This document shows positions 1 through 7,220 of a DNA stretch of 7,646 nt, in pieces. Under the pieces are notes generated by a model. The model saw nothing but the letters and a program-made list of their open reading frames with translations. It did no database searches and was not told the DNA's origin. Positions within the stretch are counted from its first letter, which is position 1. Every line of letters starts with the position of its first letter. Where the stretch lies: contig JAJTHY010000087.1 in NCBI GenBank assembly GCA_021298045.1, positions 1-7,646 on the forward strand, given 5' to 3'. A program made the position numbers and the translations under genes. This DNA comes from Candidatus Jidaibacter sp. (lineage in GTDB: Bacteria > Pseudomonadota > Alphaproteobacteria > Rickettsiales > Midichloriaceae).

Positions 1-2577
1 GGATCTTCAACAGCTGGAAATGCAACAATAACTAACGCTGGCACGATTACTAATACGAGTACATCCAACGTTATAGGAGCAACTGGTAATATCACTAACA
101 ATGCTGCTTTTAATAACAATCGAACTCTAAGTAGCACTGGGGTTTTTACCAACAGTTCCAGCGGAACCTTTGTTAACTTCGCAAGTAGAACCTTTAATAA
201 TAACTCTGGTGGAACATTTACCAATGCTGGGACTCTTACAAATTCTGGAAATTATAATGTAAATACTGGCTCAACATTTACTAATACGGGTACAATTGAT
301 AACAAATCTGCAGGTCTCTTTATTTTTAATGAAGGCACATTAGGAGGTACGGTTTTAAATTCTGGAAATTTTGGGTTTTATGGTAGCTCAAGTGTTGGAA
401 ATGCAACAATAACTAACGCTGGCACGATTACTAATACGAGTACATCCAACGTTATAGGAGCAACTGGTAATATCACTAACAATGGTGCTTTTAATAACAA
501 TGGAACTCTAAGTAGCACTGGGACATTTACCAACAGCTCCAGTGCAACATTCACCAATGCTAGCGGTAAAAGCTTTACCAATACTGCAGGTTCTACTTTT
601 ATTAATACAGGTAATTTAAACAACAGTGGACTCTTTACTGTAAATGCAGCATCCACCTTTACTTCAACCGGTGCAATTACTAACGCTGCAACAGGTCGGT
701 TTGACTTTAACAATGTTACCTTAGGTGGAACCATTGCCAACAGTGGAATAGTAAATTTAGCTAATGGCTCTAATGCAGGTAGCTCTACTATCACCAACAA
801 TGCCTCTGGTACTTTAACCTTTGCTGATACCAGTAATGCAGACTCAGCTATCATTAATAACGATGGTGCCATAGATTTCTCTGCTGCTACCAATGCTTTA
901 ACAGGAGGCTATACCGGCCTTAGAATTGATACTTTAAACGGTAGCGGTACTATCTCGGGCGCTGGTAAAACCTTATCTATTGGCCAAGGTACTTATGCTG
1001 GTACTTTAGGGGCGATGGATTCTCTTGTTAAAAACTCTGCTGTTTTTACATTAACCGGCAATAACAGTGCATATGCAGGTAATGTTATAGTTAATTCTGG
1101 TGAATTTAGAGTGGGCACAGCATCATCAATTAGTGCACTATTGGGTAATGGAGCTAAAAATCTAACCGTAAACTCTGGAGCAGCTTTTGGTGGGTATGGA
1201 TCATCTTCTTTTGACACTGCAACCTTTAATACAGGGTCTAAATATATTGTAGGGTTATCACCTAGCACAGCTATCGCGGGTAAACTTAATGCTAATACGA
1301 TTAATATCAATGCAGGCACAGAGTTACAAGTTGAAACTGTAAGCCCTACATCTGATGGTAAAAAATATATAATTGCATCGTATAATAACTTAAATGGAAC
1401 ATTTGATACTGTGACACCTATTGGGATAGTTGAGATAACAGATGTAGATTATGGTAATGCAAATAATAAGAATATTTCTCTTCAAACTCGAGGCACCAGC
1501 GTTTTAGCAGATATAACCAGCAGCATACCGATTGCAGATGTAGTGTTTGCATTACCTAAGCGTGAGAAAACTTCAAGTGATGAAATAAGTTTTATCCAAA
1601 GGGCGCCAACTTTAGCTAATTATAATTTAGGGCAAACTAAGTTTAGTGGCAAAATAGAAAATGAAAAAGAGAAGATGCTGATGAAATCCTTAACCCAAAG
1701 CGGACTTAAGGTAATGGATAGAGACACACAAAGAGTATGGATAATTCCATATTATGTGCACACAAGGAGCGATAATTTAAATGCAAAAGCATCATATACT
1801 GATAACGAAGGATTAATATTTGGATATGAAAAAAGAGACAATAAAGCTGGTTCTGCACTAGGGGTAACGACAAGTTTTGGGCTTGGACAGAATGAGTCAC
1901 CATCAACTCTGATATCACAAAATAATAAGATAACGAGTAAAGTTGGAGCAATAGGAGCTTACTATACTAAAGAGATCAATAAAAAAATAGAGTTGGGAGC
2001 GATAATTCATGGTGCATTAAACCACCACGAATCAACAAGGTATGGGAATCCATTACCAGGAACAATATATCAAGCAAAATCAAAGTATAATAGCAAGAGC
2101 TTATCAGCAGACCTAAGAGGTTCATGGAAGTATGTAGTAAATGATAGGTTCTCACTAAGGCCAAATATTGGGTTAACATTAGATTCCACTGAAAGGGATA
2201 AGCATAGTGAAAAAGGTGCAGGGATATATAATCAAACCTATCTGAAAAAGAAGATAAAAACGTATGAACCATACGCAGGAATGGGGGTGAGACATAAATG
2301 GAAGTTAGGGGAAAAAGAATATAAGATTACTGGAATCTATGAGCATGGATATGACTTTGGGGATAATGACACCATCATAAAGTTAACCACCCCGCTGGCA
2401 AGCACAGTATATAATATAGATAGCAGAGGATCTGGTAGGCATGCAGATTATTTCACTGTATATGGATCAGTGCTAAACGGTGATAACAACTTAAAGCTCA
2501 TGCTTGGTTATGTCGGAACCCTGAAAAAGTATAGCAAAAGCCACGCTGTTACTTTGAAAGCTGAATTAAGGTTTTAA
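1..2577 (+). CDS. Autotransporter (type Va secretion) protein, 5'-truncated by window edge
   Basis: Frame 1 is open from the first base to the TAA at 2575-2577, giving 858 residues with no stop, so the gene begins left of the window. The ATG at 1015 lies inside the passenger and is not a credible start. Residues 1 to about 290 are a Thr/Asn/Ser/Gly-rich passenger built from TFTN/TITN-like strands in a 127-residue tandem repeat, as expected of a beta-helix or solenoid. Residues about 342-372 (KNSAVFTLTGNNSAYAGN onward) resemble the autotransporter-associated beta-strand (PATR) repeat. A charged, probably helical linker (about 519-578) leads to a beta-barrel of about 280 residues (579-858), which starts VWIIPYYVHT and ends TLKAELRF with the terminal Phe used for outer-membrane assembly. 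No cysteine is visible, as usual for autotransporters. Known of the family: the barrel inserts in the outer membrane and the passenger is displayed or released. A host-adhesion role is inference. The signal peptide is not in the window. Confidence 0.9.
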   Translation, partial: GSSTAGNATITNAGTITNTSTSNVIGATGNITNNAAFNNNRTLSSTGVFTNSSSGTFVNFASRTFNNNSGGTFTNAGTLTNSGNYNVNTGSTFTNTGTIDNKSAGLFIFNEGTLGGTVLNSGNFGFYGSSSVGNATITNAGTITNTSTSNVIGATGNITNNGAFNNNGTLSSTGTFTNSSSATFTNASGKSFTNTAGSTFINTGNLNNSGLFTVNAASTFTSTGAITNAATGRFDFNNVTLGGTIANSGIVNLANGSNAGSSTITNNASGTLTFADTSNADSAIINNDGAIDFSAATNALTGGYTGLRIDTLNGSGTISGAGKTLSIGQGTYAGTLGAMDSLVKNSAVFTLTGNNSAYAGNVIVNSGEFRVGTASSISALLGNGAKNLTVNSGAAFGGYGSSSFDTATFNTGSKYIVGLSPSTAIAGKLNANTININAGTELQVETVSPTSDGKKYIIASYNNLNGTFDTVTPIGIVEITDVDYGNANNKNISLQTRGTSVLADITSSIPIADVVFALPKREKTSSDEISFIQRAPTLANYNLGQTKFSGKIENEKEKMLMKSLTQSGLKVMDRDTQRVWIIPYYVHTRSDNLNAKASYTDNEGLIFGYEKRDNKAGSALGVTTSFGLGQNESPSTLISQNNKITSKVGAIGAYYTKEINKKIELGAIIHGALNHHESTRYGNPLPGTIYQAKSKYNSKSLSADLRGSWKYVVNDRFSLRPNIGLTLDSTERDKHSEKGAGIYNQTYLKKKIKTYEPYAGMGVRHKWKLGEKEYKITGIYEHGYDFGDNDTIIKLTTPLASTVYNIDSRGSGRHADYFTVYGSVLNGDNNLKLMLGYVGTLKKYSKSHAVTLKAELRF
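15..141 (+). repeat. Near-identical repeat segment, copy A
   Basis: Positions 15-103 are identical to 396-484. Through 141 the only differences are C/G at 104 (Ala to Gly) and C/G at 121 (Arg to Gly). Beyond 141 the two 381-nt units diverge strongly, starting with GTT against ACA at 142-144. Confidence 0.93.
396..522 (+). repeat. Near-identical repeat segment, copy B
   Basis: This is the partner of 15-141, offset by 381 nt and in the same reading frame. It encodes GNATITNAGTITNTSTSN and following residues. The flanking parts of the same repeat unit keep only the protein pattern. Confidence 0.93.
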
Positions 2578-2585
2578 TGTAAACT

Positions 2586-2609
2586 CTAATTATAAGTGAA
2601 ATTAGTTTT
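2586..2609 (+). terminator. Weak candidate terminator after the autotransporter
   Basis: CTAATT at 2586-2591 can pair with AATTAG at 2600-2605 around an 8-nt loop, followed by TTTT. The stem is only 6 bp with one G-C pair, so it is weak. Its place 8 nt after the stop codon, between two convergent genes, supports the call. The T-run serves only the plus strand; no comparable signal was seen for the oncoming rpoN transcript. Confidence 0.35.
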
Positions 2610-2644
2610 ATAGATAGTGAAGGGAAAGTATAAATAAAATATAA

Positions 2645-4015
2645 TCACAAAAACCTTTTTTTTCTAAGATGAGAAGGGTTGATTCCCAATATGTCTCTGT
2701 ATTTTGCGACGGTTCTACGTGAAATATTAACGCCACCTTCGGTTAAAAGTTTTGCTATTTCGTCATCTGAAAGAATTTTTTTGGTTTCAGATTCAGTCTC
2801 AATCAATTGCTTAATTTTACTTTTAACGCTGCGGGTGGAGATTAAGTTTTCTGAAATATTAGAAGAAAGTGCATTGGAAAAAAAATATTTAATTTCAAAT
2901 ACTCCAAATGGCGTTCCTACATACTTATTGCTAATGCGGCTTATCGTGCTTTCATGTAATTCTAGCATCTTCGATATATCGGACAAGGTCATGGGCTTTA
3001 GATAATCAAGCCCGGAAGTAAGGAATTCATGTTGTATTTCAGACAATTTGGTTACTACTCGCAATATAGTCTCAGCTCTTTGAGTTACCGAGCGCAATAG
3101 CCAATTTGCAATTTGCAGTTTGTTAGAGCAAAACCTTTTCTCTTCAGCGCTTTTAGCGTGTTGATAGACTTGTTCGAAGTATTTGCTATTTACGAAAACA
3201 CTTGGAAATGCTGCAGGGTTAAGTTTTGCTGCAAAATCACCATTTTGATTTTTATAGATGAAAGCGTCGGCTATTTTTGATCTAGTGAATTCATAATTGA
3301 AGTTCCTGGCTGGTTTGGGATCAAGAGATCTTATAACCTTCATGTAGCTGGCAAAGATTTCATTATTGATTTTTAATTGCTTAATTAATTTTTCAAAGTG
3401 ACCTTTTGCAATCATATCTAAATTTGATATGAGATCATAAATTTTTTTGTCTACTATACCTTGTTCGCGTAATTGAATTGTAAGGCATTCTGCTATATCA
3501 CTGGCAAAAACACCTATTGGGTCGAATGTTTTTAACTTTTTTAATACCGTTTCAATTACTTGTTTTTTGCATCTTAGGGTGCGAGCCACTGAATCAATAG
3601 ATTCTTTTAGATACCCATTTTGATCTAGCAGATCTGTCAAGTAACTCGCTATAAATTTATCTTTCTCTTGAGCAAAGCAAATATTAGCCTGCTCTAAAAT
3701 ATGTTCTTTAAGAGATATCTTGTGGGATTCTATATTATCTTCCGACGTAGTATGATTATTGTTGGCGACATTATATCTGAGATATTCTTCATCTTGCCAA
3801 TAATTAGAAGTGTCTATTTCATCCGAGCCTTGTTCGACTGATATACTTAACTGGTCTTGCGTCTCTAACTCAACAAAAGGGTTGTCTTGTATTTCGTTTT
3901 GTAAATATTCCGATAAATCTGCGGATGTCATTTGCAAAATCTTGAGAGATTGTTGCATTTGCTTGGAAACAATAAGTGTTTGAGACGTTTTTTGCGATAA
4001 TTTTTGGTCTAACAC
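2645..4015 (-). CDS. rpoN: RNA polymerase sigma-54 factor RpoN
   Basis: This is the alternative sigma factor that directs core RNA polymerase to -24/-12 promoters and needs AAA+ enhancer-binding activators to melt DNA. At 456 residues it is near full family length. Region I is residues 1-50, with a Gln/Leu-rich helix (SKQMQQSLKILQMTS) ending at NPFVELE. An acidic region II follows (about 51-95). The core-binding region (about 100-300) contains FDPIGVFASDIAECL and LDPKPARNF. A helix-turn-helix lies at about 343-362 (TLSDISKMLELHESTISRIS), and the RpoN box is SRRTVAKYRD at 432-441. The start is GTG; an in-frame TGA two codons upstream (4022-4024) makes it the earliest possible start, and region I begins at once. 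No clear Shine-Dalgarno is seen. It lies 41 nt downstream of tilS on the same strand. Oddities: after STISR the protein reads ISNKYVGTPFG where the usual form is VTxNKYxxTPRG, so it appears one residue short and has Phe for the usual Arg. The identification is secure. Confidence 0.96.
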   Translation of the reverse strand: MLDQKLSQKTSQTLIVSKQMQQSLKILQMTSADLSEYLQNEIQDNPFVELETQDQLSISVEQGSDEIDTSNYWQDEEYLRYNVANNNHTTSEDNIESHKISLKEHILEQANICFAQEKDKFIASYLTDLLDQNGYLKESIDSVARTLRCKKQVIETVLKKLKTFDPIGVFASDIAECLTIQLREQGIVDKKIYDLISNLDMIAKGHFEKLIKQLKINNEIFASYMKVIRSLDPKPARNFNYEFTRSKIADAFIYKNQNGDFAAKLNPAAFPSVFVNSKYFEQVYQHAKSAEEKRFCSNKLQIANWLLRSVTQRAETILRVVTKLSEIQHEFLTSGLDYLKPMTLSDISKMLELHESTISRISNKYVGTPFGVFEIKYFFSNALSSNISENLISTRSVKSKIKQLIETESETKKILSDDEIAKLLTEGGVNISRRTVAKYRDILGINPSHLRKKRFL

Positions 4016-4029
4016 AAATGGTCAAATAC

Positions 4030-4043
4030 ATTGTTATAACAAT
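4030..4043. promoter_or_regulatory. 14-bp perfect palindrome in the tilS-rpoN gap, possible operator
   Basis: ATTGTTATAACAAT is its own reverse complement. It lies in the 41-nt gap, 14 nt upstream of the rpoN GTG, where a regulator could act on rpoN. By a rough estimate, about one such palindrome is expected by chance in a window this AT-rich, so only the position speaks for it. Confidence 0.2.
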
Positions 4044-4056
4044 ATTAAATATCTCA

Positions 4057-5289
4057 TTAATTTATTGATATGTCTATGTTGATATTTGGAGTTATGAAAT
4101 TTATTTGAGGTGCTGAAACTAAAAGGTCTCCATCATATATTGAGAGCATTGAATGAATTGCTGCAATTGGAGTTTTAGGTTTTTTTGTGAAACCAAGTTC
4201 CTTCAAATATTCCCAACCACTTTTTCCTAATGGTTTTGCAACTAGACCTTCTTTAGATACAATTATTTTGAAGTTATACCAGATATTAACCTCATTAATT
4301 TTGAGATCTAAAGTGAGAGGGTTTTTACCAAACTCTAAACAAATAGTAGTGCACTTTGTAGTTTTTTGAGCCAAGCAACCCATTAAAGTTTTAGTTATTA
4401 ATGTTGATGCTCTTAACTCTGTTATTGCGTGTGTAAGCGAGGATAGCCTAGGGGTGTTAGCTTCGGGATTGAGATATTTAAATGCTCTTACAAATAAGCG
4501 TTGTTTTATCTCTTGTGGCAGGTTGTATACGGCATTATCAACTTCTAAGTAATTTAATTCATTGATGCTTATATATTTCTTCCAGGCGATATTCACGCGT
4601 TTGCTCAAGTATTTTTTTGTGGTTCTAGCATTTTGCGCAAGCAAGCTAAGGCGCTTATAAAGATTTTTATTTCCAAACTCTTTTTCATAAGCATTCAAAA
4701 TAGACCTGACCTTAATGCGGTCATATTTATGGTTTAAATTAGATGGATCGTTGACCCAAGGCCACCCTACATTGAGTAGATGTTGTTCTATTTGGTTTCG
4801 ATCAATCTTTAGTAAAGGCCTTAAAATCGTTATACAGCCAAGTGTGGTTTTGGGGGCCATGCCACTGATGCCATCTATCCCAGAACCTCTTATTATGCGC
4901 ATTAGTATTGTTTCGGCCTGGTCATTTAATGTATGCGCTACAAACAGGTGTTTGATGCTGTGTTCCTTGCAATGTTGTGTAAGTAAGTTATACCTAGCTA
5001 TTCTTGCTTGGTTTTGAATATCTGACTTTGGCTTTGCGTTTTTCCATTTTAGGATATGTGTACTGATGCCTTCGCTAATTAAAAATAATTTAACTGATTC
5101 TGCCTCTTGCGAAGATTCCGCTCTTAAACCATGATCTACTATTAACGCATGTAGCTCTACATTATTTTCTTTGCACCAACCAGCAAGTAAATGCGTAAGG
5201 CACATACTATCGGCCCCACCTGATACTGCAATGGCAATTTTTTCGGCCTTTTGCATTAACAAATCGTTGATGATCTGAAAATTTAACAT
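4057..5289 (-). CDS. tilS: tRNA(Ile)-lysidine synthase TilS
   Basis: TilS uses ATP and lysine to convert C34 of tRNA-Ile(CAU) to lysidine, switching it from Met to Ile identity and AUA decoding; it is normally essential. The protein is 410 residues, close to the usual length. The N-type ATP-pyrophosphatase P-loop is SGGADS at residues 23-28, followed by VDHGLRAESSQEA (51-63). HTLNDQAETILMRIIRGSG (119-137) and RPLL (157-160) are also family-typical, as is the block WVNDPSNLNHKYDRIKVR (178-195). The weakly conserved C-terminal part is present. The ATG at 5289 is 22 codons before the P-loop, the usual placement; only an A-rich stretch precedes it. It is divergent from divK across 64 nt and probably leads a tilS-rpoN transcript. 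In many bacteria tilS lies next to ftsH; that neighbour is absent here. Confidence 0.96.
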   Translation of the reverse strand: MLNFQIINDLLMQKAEKIAIAVSGGADSMCLTHLLAGWCKENNVELHALIVDHGLRAESSQEAESVKLFLISEGISTHILKWKNAKPKSDIQNQARIARYNLLTQHCKEHSIKHLFVAHTLNDQAETILMRIIRGSGIDGISGMAPKTTLGCITILRPLLKIDRNQIEQHLLNVGWPWVNDPSNLNHKYDRIKVRSILNAYEKEFGNKNLYKRLSLLAQNARTTKKYLSKRVNIAWKKYISINELNYLEVDNAVYNLPQEIKQRLFVRAFKYLNPEANTPRLSSLTHAITELRASTLITKTLMGCLAQKTTKCTTICLEFGKNPLTLDLKINEVNIWYNFKIIVSKEGLVAKPLGKSGWEYLKELGFTKKPKTPIAAIHSMLSIYDGDLLVSAPQINFITPNINIDISIN

Positions 5290-5353
5290 TCTTTTAGTTG
5301 ATTTTTTCTTGGTTTGATGGCTTTAAATAATAATATATAAGTGTGTATTTTAT
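5290..5353. promoter_or_regulatory. Divergent tilS / divK-pleD promoter region
   Basis: This 64-nt AT-rich spacer must hold signals for both directions unless transcription enters from further away. On the plus strand TTGATG (5314-5319), a 16-nt spacer and TATAAG (5336-5341) form a plausible sigma-70-type promoter. Transcription would start near 5348, only about 6 nt before the divK ATG. No clear promoter was recognised for tilS, and no complete TTAA-N7-TTAA CtrA-type site was found. Confidence 0.35.
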
Positions 5354-5725
5354 ATGAATAAAAAAATTTTGATAGTAGAAGATAACGAAATAAACTCTAA
5401 AATGTTATCATACTTCCTTCAGCAAAACGGTTTTGATACTATTTGCATTAACAATGGTAACGATGTTGTAAATAAATGCTATGAATTTACACCAGACCTT
5501 ATACTAATGGATGTTGAAATTTTTGGTATTTCTGGCATAGAAGCCTGCATAAAGTTAAGAGCACTGGAGCCTTTTGAAAATATTCCGATATTTGCAGTTA
5601 CAGCACTCAGTCATGATAAATTCAACAGCGAAGCGCACAATGCGAAATTTGATGAATACGTTGAAAAACCAATAATACTCAGTGAATTACTTACTAAAAT
5701 AAAAACCTATATAGAGCAGAGTTAG
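5354..5725 (+). CDS. divK: Single-domain response regulator DivK
   Basis: This is a stand-alone CheY-like receiver of 123 residues, one domain with no output module. It has the acidic pair E9-D10, phosphoacceptor D53 in LILMDVE, T83 in AVTAL and K105-P106 in EKPI. Size and motifs match DivK of Alphaproteobacteria, which is phosphorylated by DivJ-type and dephosphorylated by PleC-type kinases and controls the CtrA pathway. The call rests also on the directly adjoining pleD, a conserved alphaproteobacterial pairing. Oddity: the usual Pro after the phosphoacceptor (LPEISG in Caulobacter, from memory) is replaced, giving IFGISG at 56-61. No Shine-Dalgarno precedes the ATG, which suggests a very short leader or leaderless start. 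DivK by context and sequence is likely; receiver domain is certain. Confidence 0.9.
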   Translation: MNKKILIVEDNEINSKMLSYFLQQNGFDTICINNGNDVVNKCYEFTPDLILMDVEIFGISGIEACIKLRALEPFENIPIFAVTALSHDKFNSEAHNAKFDEYVEKPIILSELLTKIKTYIEQS

Positions 5726-7117
5726 ATGACGGCACGCATACTTGTAGTAGATGATGTAGACTTTAACGTTAAGCTTTTGGATGCTAAGCTCAAACAAGAT
5801 TATTACCAAGTTTTTACCGCGTCTAATGGTGTTCAGGCGGTAGCAAAAGCTAAGGAAATAAAACCCGACCTTATACTGATGGATGTGATGATGCCTGAGA
5901 TGGATGGATTTGAAGCAACGCAAATCATAAAATCTGATCCCAACCTATCATTTATTCCTATAATCATTGTTACTGCTTTAAATGCGCAAGAAGATAAGGT
6001 GCGGGGTTTGGAAGCGGGAGCAGATGATTTTCTCACTAAGCCGATTAATGATAAAGCTTTAATGACGCGCTTAAAATCTTTAGTGCGCCTTAAAGTTATG
6101 GATGATGAGTTGCGTTTAAGAGATCAAACGGGGAGAGAATTTGGTGTTATCCAACGTGGAGTTGAAACACGAAATAAAGTTGAAGGAGCGAGTGCGTTGA
6201 TTATTGATGATGATAAACTTCAATATAGACGAATCTCTGAAAAGCTTGGGGATATAGGTGTTAAATGTACGCAAAAGGAAGTTATAGATGACTTATTAAA
6301 TGGCGTGGATGAAACCGATTACAGCCTTATAATGATAAGCGCTTTGTTGCTTGATAATGATGGTCTTAGGTTTTGTTCTGAGTTGCGGAGTGTTGATAAA
6401 TACAGGCATACCCCAATTTTGATTATTGTGGATGAAAATGATGATGAAACTCTGACTAGGGCCCTTGAACTTGGGGTTAATGATTACCTGCTTTCTCCCA
6501 TAGATGCAAATGAAATGGTTGCTAGATGTGTTACGCAAATAAAAAGGAAGCGTTATCAAGATGATTTGAAATCTAATTATTTGAGCAGCATTAAGCAGTC
6601 GGTAGTTGATGCGCTTACCAATTTATATAATCGCAGATATTTGGAAACTCATATACGAAATATGATAGATAATTCCCAATTTGCTGCAGATAGTGTTGCA
6701 TTATTAATGATAGATATTGATCATTTCAAAACGGTTAATGACACGTATGGCCATCAATCTGGAGACGCTGTGCTTGCTGAAGTTGCCAAGCGTTTGTCAG
6801 ACAATTTAAGGATTACTGACTTATGTGCCAGATATGGCGGCGAGGAATTTGTTGCAATACTTGCGTCCATCAACCCAAGCTTAGCAAATTCGATCGCTGA
6901 ACGTATCCGTGTTAATATTGAGTCTAAGCCATTTTCTATTCCAGTTGAGCCATTTAGTATCTCATGTTCTTTAAGCATAGGGCTTACATTTTTTCATGAT
7001 GGCGATAATCTCGACACTTTACTAAAAAGAGGAGATCAAAATCTTTATAAAGCTAAACAAAGCGGTCGCAACAAGGTTGTGTCAGATTATGATGGTGTTT
7101 CTGAAGAAAAAAATTAA
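5726..7117 (+). CDS. pleD: Response regulator diguanylate cyclase PleD (REC-REC-GGDEF)
   Basis: PleD condenses two GTP into cyclic di-GMP when phosphorylated and dimerised; in Caulobacter it drives the swarmer-to-stalked transition. It is 463 residues, close to the Caulobacter protein. REC1 (about 1-125) has D9-D10, phosphoacceptor D53 in LMDVMMPEMDG, T83 and K105-P106. REC2 (about 155-275) has Ser205 where the phosphoacceptor should be, so it is an adaptor, as in known PleD. The GGDEF domain (about 293-455) has DALTNLYNRRYL at 295-306, metal-site D330 in LMIDIDHFK, and an active-site GGEEF at 371-375. The inhibitory-site RxxD is R362-ITD, so product feedback is probably kept. The ATG follows the divK TAG with no gap, so translation is probably coupled; a purine-rich GAGCAGAG lies just upstream inside divK. 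All catalytic residues looked for are present, so it should be active. Confidence 0.97.
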   Translation: MTARILVVDDVDFNVKLLDAKLKQDYYQVFTASNGVQAVAKAKEIKPDLILMDVMMPEMDGFEATQIIKSDPNLSFIPIIIVTALNAQEDKVRGLEAGADDFLTKPINDKALMTRLKSLVRLKVMDDELRLRDQTGREFGVIQRGVETRNKVEGASALIIDDDKLQYRRISEKLGDIGVKCTQKEVIDDLLNGVDETDYSLIMISALLLDNDGLRFCSELRSVDKYRHTPILIIVDENDDETLTRALELGVNDYLLSPIDANEMVARCVTQIKRKRYQDDLKSNYLSSIKQSVVDALTNLYNRRYLETHIRNMIDNSQFAADSVALLMIDIDHFKTVNDTYGHQSGDAVLAEVAKRLSDNLRITDLCARYGGEEFVAILASINPSLANSIAERIRVNIESKPFSIPVEPFSISCSLSIGLTFFHDGDNLDTLLKRGDQNLYKAKQSGRNKVVSDYDGVSEEKN

Positions 7118-7162
7118 GTTTTATCATTAGAAGTGCTTGCAATTGTGAGGGAGTTGTGTTTG

Positions 7163-7191
7163 AATCACTGCGGCTTTGATAGGTGATTTTT
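7163..7191 (+). terminator. Candidate terminator after pleD
   Basis: AATCAC (7163-7168) pairs with GTGATT (7183-7188) around a 14-nt loop and is followed by T residues to 7191. The stem is short with two G-C pairs, so the call is tentative. It lies about 45 nt after the pleD stop. The rest of 7118-7220 shows nothing recognisable. Confidence 0.4.
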
Positions 7192-7220
7192 GAGATTTTG
7201 CATCAAACAAGTCTCTCTTG

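Larger units (their letters stand above)
1..870 (+). repeat. 381-nt (127-codon) tandem repeat in autotransporter passenger, about 2.3 copies
   Basis: Equivalent codons recur at exactly 381 nt. ITN is at 28, 409 and 790; NSG at 241 and 622; the TLGGT motif at 340 and 721. Copy 1 is therefore about 1-381, copy 2 about 382-762, and a degenerate third copy starts near 763 and fades by about 870. No indel separates copies 1 and 2. Within each copy there are short TFTN/TxTN sub-repeats typical of parallel beta strands. The left boundary is unknown, so more copies may lie upstream. Confidence 0.85.

Noticed and set aside
1..762. CRISPR-like array
   Set aside because: The repeat period is 381 nt, in frame and protein-coding, with no short direct repeats separated by unique spacers.
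378..893. Minus-strand open frame encoding a Leu/Val-rich 171-residue hydrophobic protein
   Set aside because: It lies wholly antisense to the repetitive passenger. The reverse complement of TFTN-type codons yields Leu/Val/Lys repeats, so this is a shadow of the autotransporter frame.
1015..1017. ATG as the start of a separate 520-residue protein
   Set aside because: The same frame is open and coding in character back to position 1, with repeats phased to it, so this Met is internal.
993..2272. Several minus-strand open frames under the autotransporter (993-1319, 1706-1951, 1976-2272)
   Set aside because: They overlap a convincing plus-strand gene, have low-complexity products, and show no recognisable motif or start signal.
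2618..2628. GTGAAGGGAAA also found near 7271-7281, considered as a dispersed repeat
   Set aside because: The match is only about 11 nt, without flanking similarity, so chance is the simpler explanation.
5290..5353. CtrA binding site controlling divK
   Set aside because: TTTAAATAATAATA is AT-rich, but no complete TTAA-N7-TTAA pattern is present.
6296..6978. Minus-strand open frames within pleD (6296-6559, 6754-6978)
   Set aside because: pleD is fully supported across this stretch by REC2 and GGDEF motifs; the antisense frames show no family motif.
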